Source: JBEEJL01 sp043744215
Lineage (GTDB): Bacteria; Pseudomonadota; Gammaproteobacteria; Burkholderiales; JBEEJL01
Assembly (NCBI GenBank): GCA_043744215.1
Contig: JAYTVC010000045.1
Location: forward strand, 3,052 to 67,051
Length of the DNA: 64,000 nucleotides
Direction: 5' to 3'
The notes beneath the pieces are model-generated. The model was not told the origin of the DNA. It saw nothing but the letters and a program-made list of their open reading frames with translations, and did not search any database. Below are positions 17,999-24,609 of the stretch, piece by piece. A program made the position numbers and the translations under genes. Each line of letters begins with the position of its first letter. Position 1 is the first letter of the stretch.

Positions 17999-19437
17999 GA
18001 TTTTTGCGCCGCTTCTACCGGACGAGTTTTGTCTGCGCTGTTTTGTTGTGCATATAATTCACGGAAAGTTTTTCCAGCAGGTGCGGGAAAATCACGGCCT
18101 GCCGTCCAGCCCTTTCCAAACGGTAAACTGGAAATCATTTTTTTATCGTTGCCCATAAAGGCCATGCCGCGCATGGCGATTTTCGACGCGAAACCATAGA
18201 GAACAGGCCGTTGCGCAAACCAGCTCCACACGTTCAGCGCGGCGCGTTCATGCAGCGGCCGCAAATGCTTATCCACTTGTTTTTCACGCAACTTGCGCAT
18301 CAGATCAGGCAGCGGAATTTTTACCGGGCACACCACATGGCATTCGCCGCAGAGCGTAGAAGCATTCGGTAAATCGATGGCGTTTTCGATACCGACATAC
18401 GCGGGCGTGAGCACCGAACCCATCGGCCCCGGATAAACCCAGCCGTAGGCATGACCACCGATGTTGTGATACACAGGACAATGGTTCATGCACGCGCCAC
18501 AGCGGATGCAACGCAGCATCTCCTGCATATCACTACCGACCAAACCGGTGCGGCCGTTATCAACGAGAATAAAATACATATGCTCGGGACCGTCGAGTTC
18601 GCCCTCGGCGCGTGGGCCGGTGAGCAACGACACATAATTGGCAATGGATTGCCCAGTGGCCGAGCGTGGCAATAATCTTGCCAGCGTAGAAAATTCTTCC
18701 AGCGTCGGCACAATTTTTTCTATACCGCTGATCGCCACATGCACGCGCGGCATGGTGGTGCTCATGCGGATATTGCCTTCGTTGGAAAATAACGCGACGG
18801 AGCCAGTCTCGGCAATAAAAAAGTTTCCGCCAGAGATGCCCATGTCCGCATCGAGAAAATGCGGGCGCAAAATGCCGCGGGCTTCGTGCGTCATTTCGGT
18901 GATGTCGGTTTTCGGCGCGGTGCCGTGCACATGCGCAAATAATTCTGATACTTCTTCTTTGCTCAAATGCACGATGGGCGCAATGATGTGCGATGGCGTG
19001 GAGTTGGAAATTTGTACCACGTATTCACCCAGGTCGGTTTCAATCGGCGTGACCCCGGCCGCAGTGAGCGCGTCGTTCAACGCCGTTTCTTCCGAAACCA
19101 TCGACTTGCCCTTGATGGCTTTTTTGCAGTCGTGGCGCTTGGCGATATCGATCACCAATTGATTCACTTCATGCGCATTTTCCGCCCAATAAACTGTCGC
19201 GCCACGGGCCGTGGCATTTTTTTCAAACGCTTCCAGCCACACATCCAGATTATTCAGCACGCGGTCGCGGATGTCGGCGGCAGCGTTGCGCGTCGCTTCA
19301 AGATCATCCAATTGTGTCATCGCTTTGGCGCGCTTGTCGATGAAATTGCCTTTTACTTTTTTTAGTGTGGCTTGCAAGCGCACATCGGCCAATTTTTCTG
19401 TGGCGCGCGCTTTGAAATTCATGGATTGTATTTGCAT
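17995..19437 (-). CDS. lutB: Lactate utilisation iron-sulfur protein B
   Basis: A 480-residue protein (YkgF is about 475). The N-terminal LUD domain includes GISGGNFFIAETGSVALFSNEGN. Two [4Fe-4S] motifs, CIRCGACMNHCPVY and CGECHVVCPVKIP, follow, and then a DUF3390 tail. It passes electrons from lactate to the respiratory chain with LutA and LutC. Start at ATG 19437 is chosen because AAAGG precedes it. The frame extends to 19548, but that extension would be translated from the CACAGAGG repeat block and is not credible. The 321-bp gap to lutA is filled by repeats. Confidence 0.93.
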   Translation of the reverse strand: MQIQSMNFKARATEKLADVRLQATLKKVKGNFIDKRAKAMTQLDDLEATRNAAADIRDRVLNNLDVWLEAFEKNATARGATVYWAENAHEVNQLVIDIAKRHDCKKAIKGKSMVSEETALNDALTAAGVTPIETDLGEYVVQISNSTPSHIIAPIVHLSKEEVSELFAHVHGTAPKTDITEMTHEARGILRPHFLDADMGISGGNFFIAETGSVALFSNEGNIRMSTTMPRVHVAISGIEKIVPTLEEFSTLARLLPRSATGQSIANYVSLLTGPRAEGELDGPEHMYFILVDNGRTGLVGSDMQEMLRCIRCGACMNHCPVYHNIGGHAYGWVYPGPMGSVLTPAYVGIENAIDLPNASTLCGECHVVCPVKIPLPDLMRKLREKQVDKHLRPLHERAALNVWSWFAQRPVLYGFASKIAMRGMAFMGNDKKMISSLPFGKGWTAGRDFPAPAGKTFRELYAQQNSADKTRPVEAAQKS

Positions 19438-19758
19438 ATTAAAACCTTTCACCACAGAGGCACAGAGGCACAGAGGCACAGAGACACAGAGAAAGTCAAA
19501 AGCGCAAAAATATTTTTTGATTTTCCTCAGACAAAAATCAACAATCAAATTTCTCTTTTCCTTCGCGATTAAAATCTTTCACCACAGAGGCACAGAGACA
19601 CAGAGAAAACAAACAACAGATCCTTCGCTATCGCTCAGGATGACAAGTTTTTTAATTTTCAAGTTTTTTAATTTTTCAATTTTAGTTTTTGCTTTTCTCT
19701 GTGCCTCTGTGCCTCTGTGCCTCTGTGCTTCTGTGTCTCTGTGGTGAAGCTTTTGACT
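19438..19758. repeat. Compound repeat region between lutA and lutB
   Basis: Three blocks of an 8-bp unit (ACAGAGGC and variants) occur. Two run forward, at 19448-19497 and 19577-19610, each preceded by TTTCACC. One is inverted, at 19687-19757, and ends TGGTGAAGC. Blocks 1 and 3 could pair over about 50 bases. Between blocks 2 and 3 sits TCCTTCGCTATCGCTCAGGA at about 19621, another type of dispersed genomic repeat, then an A/T-rich tract. No protein can be supported. In the lut transcript it would form a large hairpin between the two genes. Confidence 0.85.
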
Positions 19759-20487
19759 TTAGCGCTCCAACCCAGCTAACACTTCCGCCACATGCAGCAC
19801 TTTGGTTTTGTCATCGCCTTTGCGGCGCAAGCGCCCTTCGATGTTCAACATGCAACCGAGATCGCCGAGCACGACGGCATCCGCTTTGCTGGCAACAATA
19901 TTTTCGCATTTGTCATCGACCATGGCGGTGGAAATGTTGCCAAACTTTACGGCGAAGGTGCCGCCAAAGCCGCAGCAGGTTTGACAGTCTTTCATTTCGA
20001 CTATTTGTAACTCATTGATTTTATTCAATAATTCTCGAGGTTGCGACTTCACATTCAACTCGCGCAAACCGGAACAGGCATCGTGATAAGTCACGTTGCC
20101 AGAAAAATTTCCTGGCACAGATTTCAACTTGGCGATGTTGACTAGAAAATCTGTCAACTCATACGTTCTCGCGGCGAGCTTGTTCACTTGTTGCAACAAA
20201 GCCGGCTCATCGCGGAATAAATCGGGATAATGCACGCGCATCATGCCGGCGCATGAGCCGGAGGGCGCAACGACGTAGTCAAATGCCGAAAACTCTTTTA
20301 ATGTTTTTTCTGCCAGTGCGCGGGCGGCCTTGCGGTCGCCGGAGTTGTAGCCGGGCTGGCCGCAACAGGTTTGCGTGTCGGGCACGACAACCTCGCAACC
20401 CGCCGCTTCAAGCAACTTGATCGCGCTGAAGCCGATATTGGGCCGCATTAAATCGACCAGGCAGGTAACCAACAATCCGACTCGCAT
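19759..20487 (-). CDS. lutA: Lactate utilisation protein A, CCG-domain subunit
   Basis: A 242-residue protein of the LutA/YkgE family (E. coli 239). Two CCG domains are present: TCCGQPGYNSGD and TCCGFGGTFAVKFG, which bind iron-sulfur or heterodisulfide-type centres. Start at ATG 20487 is supported by GAAGGA six bases upstream; the frame extends to 20640 but would cross the promoter. It is the first gene of lutABC, divergent from the IclR regulator. A dispersed-motif copy at 20006-20040 encodes RELLNKINELQ, without any apparent insertion relative to the family. Confidence 0.93.
   Translation of the reverse strand: MRVGLLVTCLVDLMRPNIGFSAIKLLEAAGCEVVVPDTQTCCGQPGYNSGDRKAARALAEKTLKEFSAFDYVVAPSGSCAGMMRVHYPDLFRDEPALLQQVNKLAARTYELTDFLVNIAKLKSVPGNFSGNVTYHDACSGLRELNVKSQPRELLNKINELQIVEMKDCQTCCGFGGTFAVKFGNISTAMVDDKCENIVASKADAVVLGDLGCMLNIEGRLRRKGDDKTKVLHVAEVLAGLER
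20006..20040 (+). repeat. Dispersed AT-rich motif, copy E (inside lutA)
   Basis: The plus strand reads TAACTCATTGATT then TTATTCAATAATTC, about 24 of 27 positions matching the consensus. It closely matches copies G and L. Confidence 0.75.
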
Positions 20488-20526
20488 GAATATTCCTTCA
20501 TTTTGGCTTGCGCCTATTAAGCCTTC

Positions 20527-20555
20527 ATTATAGCTGGGCAAAATGGCGCGGCCAA
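20527..20555 (-). promoter_or_regulatory. Sigma-70 type promoter of lutABC with overlapping palindrome
   Basis: On the minus strand TTGGCC (20555-20550) and a perfect TATAAT (20532-20527) are separated by 17 bp. The predicted start near 20520 gives a leader of about 33 nt before lutA. The -35 box overlaps the short palindrome TGGC-CGC-GCCA (20544-20554), a plausible site for the divergently encoded IclR protein. Confidence 0.65.
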
Positions 20556-20593
20556 AAACCTTTTTCGCGGCATTCAGGTAAAATTTTGATTTC

Positions 20594-21382
20594 ATGGCAG
20601 ATGACAAAAATATGGCGACGGCTGACGGCAAAAATTCCATTCAGGTGATTGAACGCATGATGAGTTTGCTGCATGCGATGGCCGAACACCGTGACGCGAC
20701 GTCGCTCAAATCCCTGGCGACGGCTACCGGTTTGCATCCTTCGACTGCGCACCGCATTCTCGCGGTGATGGTTGAAAACCGTCTCGCCGAGCGCGTGGAT
20801 GCCGGCAGTTATCGCCTCGGCATTCACTTGCTCGAGCTGGGACATGTGGTCAAAAGCCGCCTCAACGTTCGCCACGAAGCGATGCCGCATATGCGCGCGT
20901 TGCAAGTTGAACTGGGCGAAACCATCAACCTCAGCATCCGCCAGAGCGACGAAATCGTCTATGTGGAACGCGCCATCGGCAACCGCGGCATGATGCGCAT
21001 CGTGCAGGTTGACGGCTCGCGCGCGCCGCTACACATCACGTCAATCGGAAAACTATTTTTGGCCGAAGATGGCGTCGACAAGGCGCGGGAGTATGCCAAA
21101 CGCACCGGCCTGCCGCGCTATACGCGCAATTCGTTTACCGACCTGCCGAAATTTTTGAAAGAGTTGGAGCAAGTGAAACAGGCAGGCTACGCGTTTGATA
21201 ACGAAGAAGCCGAAATCGGCGTCGCCTGTATTGGCGCGGGTATTCGAAATGATGAGGGGGCGTTGGTCGCCGGACTGTCTGTTTCAGCGCCGACGGACCG
21301 GCTGAATAAAAAATGGGCTGAGCGTGTGAAACAAACCGCCGATGATATTGCGCGGGCGCTGGGATATACCAATAACACTTAA
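20594..21382 (+). CDS. IclR family transcriptional regulator
   Basis: A 262-residue regulator. An N-terminal winged helix-turn-helix at about 13-75 includes LKSLATATGLHPSTAHRILAVM. The C-terminal IclR effector domain includes NLSIRQSDEIVYVERAIGN, SIGKLFLAE and VACIGAGIRNDEGALVAGLSVSAP. It is transcribed away from lutA across a 106-bp gap that holds the lutA promoter, so it probably controls lutABC in response to a small organic acid. ATG at 20594 is used; ATG at 20612 is possible, and neither has a strong ribosome site. Confidence 0.9.
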   Translation: MADDKNMATADGKNSIQVIERMMSLLHAMAEHRDATSLKSLATATGLHPSTAHRILAVMVENRLAERVDAGSYRLGIHLLELGHVVKSRLNVRHEAMPHMRALQVELGETINLSIRQSDEIVYVERAIGNRGMMRIVQVDGSRAPLHITSIGKLFLAEDGVDKAREYAKRTGLPRYTRNSFTDLPKFLKELEQVKQAGYAFDNEEAEIGVACIGAGIRNDEGALVAGLSVSAPTDRLNKKWAERVKQTADDIARALGYTNNT

Positions 21383-21421
21383 GCAGATTGAAACAAAACT
21401 GTCCGCGCCATCAATACAAAA

Positions 21422-22423
21422 TCAGCCCTTCGCGCTTCGCGTCATCGCTAAATCAAAATGGCGGCTCTCGATCCACTTCTTGATGCGCGTAGCGTCGCCT
21501 ACGCGGCTGAGCCTGCCCCATGAATCGAGCAGCACGATAACCACCGGGTTGTTGTCGATGCGCGCCTGCATGACGAGGCATTGGCCGGCTTCGTTGATAA
21601 AGCCGGTTTTGGACAAGCCGATTTTCCATTCACCGTTATTGATCAGGCGATTGGTGTTGATAAAACCTACCGTGCGGCCCGATTCGGGAAAGGTGAGATG
21701 CACGCCCGGTGTGGTTGTGTATTCACGAATAAGATCGAAACGGTAGGCCGCATCCACCAGCTTGGCCAAGTCTCTGGCGGATGACACATTGCTGCTGAGC
21801 AAACCAGTCGAGTCGGAAAAATGGGTTTGCGACAGGCCGATGGTTTGCGCGCGCGCGTTCATTTGCGCAACGAAGGCTTCGCTGCCGCCGGGATAATTGC
21901 GCGCCAGGGCGCTGGCGGCGCGATTCTCCGACGCCATCAAAGCTAAGCGCAACATGTCCGTGCGTTTGAGTACGCTGCCCACAGGCAGATGGGAGCGCGA
22001 ACCTTTGACCATATCCACATCAAGGGCGTCGACGGTGAGGGGTTCGTCCATATCCTGTTTGCTGTCGAGCACTATCATCGCAGTCATCAACTTGGTGATG
22101 GATGCGATGGGCCGCACGCTGTCGAGGTTTTTGCTGAAAATAGCCGTGCCGTTGGCCTGGTCCAGCACGAAGGCTGACGAGGAATGCAGATTAGGGTCGC
22201 CGCCCGGCGTTACGTCTGGAATTTCAGGCGCGAAGTAGGCGCGGCGCAATCCTTTGCGGTTGAATTTGGCTTTGCGATACTTGGTGTAATGTTTTTTCGC
22301 CAGGACTTTCTTTTTGGCTGCGACTTTTTTGGCGTGCCCGTGTGGATACGCATACGCCTCGGGTGCGCCGATAAAACTGAACATCACCAGCGCCAGCAAC
22401 AACGATTTCATCAAACGGTGCAC
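21422..22423 (-). CDS. pbpG: D-alanyl-D-alanine endopeptidase (PBP7 type)
   Basis: A 333-residue periplasmic serine peptidase of the S11 family, which cleaves peptidoglycan cross-links. The signal peptide ends near residue 25. The active-site motifs are SITK at 108-111, SEN at 165-167 and KTG near 275. A strongly basic linker (about 32-58, with AKKVAAKKK) lies between signal and domain. The GTG at 22423 is chosen because AAGGGG precedes it at 7-nt spacing. It is monocistronic, convergent with the IclR gene. No C-terminal amphipathic anchor is seen, as in PBP7. Confidence 0.92.
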   Translation of the reverse strand: MHRLMKSLLLALVMFSFIGAPEAYAYPHGHAKKVAAKKKVLAKKHYTKYRKAKFNRKGLRRAYFAPEIPDVTPGGDPNLHSSSAFVLDQANGTAIFSKNLDSVRPIASITKLMTAMIVLDSKQDMDEPLTVDALDVDMVKGSRSHLPVGSVLKRTDMLRLALMASENRAASALARNYPGGSEAFVAQMNARAQTIGLSQTHFSDSTGLLSSNVSSARDLAKLVDAAYRFDLIREYTTTPGVHLTFPESGRTVGFINTNRLINNGEWKIGLSKTGFINEAGQCLVMQARIDNNPVVIVLLDSWGRLSRVGDATRIKKWIESRHFDLAMTRSAKG

Positions 22424-22715
22424 TCGTATTCCCCTTCTACCACATGAGGTAAAAAAATATTGCCGTCGCCAGCGCAGAGTTTGGGTGTTATTTGGACCGC
22501 TGGGTTAAGCGGCGATGTTATTTCAAACGTGCTTCAGGTATTAAGCAACTCTATTAAGTACGTATATTAACTACTTGATTTTAATCTAATATGAACTAGT
22601 TCACAATCTGCCAAACTCTGATGAAACCGGCAATGGGGTGGACTACCCAATACAGGCGAAAATGCTTCTCCCTGCAAGGGTTTAACCAATCAATTCAACG
22701 GGGATGTGATGCGGG
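22424..22715. other. Intergenic region upstream of pbpG
   Basis: These 292 bases hold no gene I can support. AT-rich sequence from about 22540 to 22615 includes a partial copy of the dispersed motif (22566-22600). Confidence 0.5.
22566..22600 (+). repeat. Dispersed AT-rich motif, copy F (intergenic, partial)
   Basis: The plus strand reads TAACTACTTGATT then TTAATCTAATATGA. The first half matches well, the second poorly; about 20 of 27 positions in all. Confidence 0.5.
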
Positions 22716-24548
22716 TCAGGCAGCGGCCAGTGCAGAATCCGCCGAGATATTTTTTGATTCTTCTTCTTGTTGCAGCGCCCACATTTGGGCATAACTGCCG
22801 TTTTTTTCCAGCAGCGCGTGATGATTGCCCCGTTCGATGATGCGGCCCTGTTCCAACACCAGAATCTCGTCGGCATCCACAATGGTGGAAAGCCGGTGCG
22901 CGATAACCAACGTGGTGCGGTTCGCGGCAATGTCGCGCAGTTCGGCCTGAATGGTTTTTTCCGTGCGCGAATCCAGCGCCGAAGTGGCTTCATCAAATAT
23001 AAGTATGCGCGGATTTTTCAGCAGCGTGCGTGCAATGGCTACGCGCTGTTTTTCGCCGCCGGAAAGTTTGAGGCCGCGCTCCCCGACCATGGCATCGTAT
23101 TTGTCCGGTAATGATTCGACAAAATCGTGGATGTGCGCCGACTTCGCCGCGCTGATCACTTCATCCCGCGTCGCGTTCGGATTGCCGTAAGCGATGTTGT
23201 AATAAATCGTATCGTTGAACAGCACCGTATCCTGCGGCACGATGCCAAAAGTGGCGCGCAGGGATAATTGTGTCACATCGCGGATATCCTGCCCGTCGAT
23301 CAATATGCGGCCGCCATTCACATCGTAAAAACGAAACAGTAAACGCGATAATGTAGATTTACCTGCGCCGCTGGAACCTACCACGGCCACCTTGTGCCCG
23401 GCGGGAATGTCAAAGCTCACATCAAACAAAATCTGCCGCTTGGGTTCGTAATTGAAATCCACCTGCTCAAAGCGCACGGCGGCACCGCTGACTTGCAGGG
23501 CCGCTGCGCCAGGTTTGTCTTGAATCTCTTTGTTTTGATGCAGCAGCGTGAACATTTTTTCCATGTCCATGATCGATTGTTTAATCTCGCGATAAATCAC
23601 GCCGAGAAAATTCAGCGGAATATAAAGCTGGATCAAAAATGCATTTACCAAAACCAGATCGCCCAGCGTCATCGTGCCTTTGACGACGCCATTGGCTGCG
23701 AGCATCATCAACGCGGTCACGCCGATGGCAATAATCATGCTCTGCCCCGCGTTTAAGCCGGCGAGGGACGTTTGGCTGCGCACTGAGGCATTTTCCCATT
23801 TTTGCAAATTCTCGTCGTAACGGCGCGCTTCGAATTCTTCGTTGCCAAAATATTTCACGGTTTCGTAATTGATCAGCGAATCGATGGCGCGGGTGTTGGC
23901 CTTGGAATCCATTTCGTTCATGGTGCGACGGAATTTGGTGCGCCATTCTGTCACCGATATGGTGAGACCAATGTAGCCAATCAACGTACCGACGGTGACG
24001 ACGGTAAACCAGATGTCGTATTTCGCCAGCAGAATGCCGGCAACGAGCGCGATTTCAATCAGCGTAGGCACGATGCTGAACAATGTAAAGCGCATCAGGG
24101 TTTCAATGGCGCGGGTGCCGCGCTCGATGTCGCGCGACACGCCGCCCGTCTGGCGCTCGAGATGAAAGCGCAGCGACAAACCGTGCAGATGCCGGAACAC
24201 TTGAAGTGCAATGCGGCGAATCGCGTGCTGCGTGACCTTGGCGAACACCACGTCACGCAGCTCACCGAATAAAGTGGTCGCAAGGCGCAAAGCGCCGTAA
24301 CCGAGCAGCAATACAATCGGCAGCGCGAGCAATGCCTTTTCCTGACCCAGGGCATCGACGATGGATTTCATCACCAGCGGCACGGCAACGTTGGCGAGTT
24401 TGGCCATGACTAAAAAAGTCAGCGCCAACAGCACGCGAGCGCGGTGTTCCCACAAATAAGGCAACAGGGTTTTGACGGTGGACCAATCGCCTTTTACTGG
24501 CGGCGATGAGGGGAAGGGAGAAGAAGTTTCGTGAGAGCGTCTGCGCAT
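22716..24548 (-). CDS. ABC exporter, Atm1/HMT1 family (permease-ATPase)
   Basis: A 610-residue half-transporter. A six-helix ABC membrane domain occupies about 30-320, and the nucleotide-binding domain about 360-595. It has Walker A GSSGAGKST, the Q loop in GIVPQDTVLFNDTI, signature LSGGEKQ and Walker B LIFDEATSALD, then the switch His in AHRLS. YFGNEEFEARRYDENLQKWE is characteristic of the Atm1/HMT1 class, which exports glutathione-linked or sulfur compounds and gives heavy-metal tolerance. It works as a homodimer in the inner membrane. It is probably monocistronic. Confidence 0.88.
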   Translation of the reverse strand: MRRRSHETSSPFPSSPPVKGDWSTVKTLLPYLWEHRARVLLALTFLVMAKLANVAVPLVMKSIVDALGQEKALLALPIVLLLGYGALRLATTLFGELRDVVFAKVTQHAIRRIALQVFRHLHGLSLRFHLERQTGGVSRDIERGTRAIETLMRFTLFSIVPTLIEIALVAGILLAKYDIWFTVVTVGTLIGYIGLTISVTEWRTKFRRTMNEMDSKANTRAIDSLINYETVKYFGNEEFEARRYDENLQKWENASVRSQTSLAGLNAGQSMIIAIGVTALMMLAANGVVKGTMTLGDLVLVNAFLIQLYIPLNFLGVIYREIKQSIMDMEKMFTLLHQNKEIQDKPGAAALQVSGAAVRFEQVDFNYEPKRQILFDVSFDIPAGHKVAVVGSSGAGKSTLSRLLFRFYDVNGGRILIDGQDIRDVTQLSLRATFGIVPQDTVLFNDTIYYNIAYGNPNATRDEVISAAKSAHIHDFVESLPDKYDAMVGERGLKLSGGEKQRVAIARTLLKNPRILIFDEATSALDSRTEKTIQAELRDIAANRTTLVIAHRLSTIVDADEILVLEQGRIIERGNHHALLEKNGSYAQMWALQQEEESKNISADSALAAA

Positions 24549-24565
24549 AATGTCATTCTACGCGC

Positions 24566-24609
24566 AAACGAGAGAATGCTAAATTATTGAATAAAATCAG
24601 ATAGTTACG
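24566..24609 (-). repeat. Dispersed AT-rich motif, copy G (after propeller-GGDEF gene)
   Basis: The minus strand reads TAACTATCTGATT then TTATTCAATAATTT, about 26 of 27 positions. Its first bases are the TAA stop codon of the gene ending at 24605. The following GCATTCTC resembles GCATTATC after copy J. Confidence 0.8.

Noticed and set aside
19438..19548. N-terminal extension of lutB
   Set aside because: The extra residues (VSVPLCLCASVV) are translated CACAGAGG repeats; a good ribosome site precedes ATG 19437.
19448..19757. CRISPR array
   Set aside because: The units are 8 bp in tandem without spacers of constant length, and no cas gene is near.
20488..20640. N-terminal extension of lutA
   Set aside because: It would cross the predicted promoter and the IclR start; ATG 20487 has a strong ribosome site.
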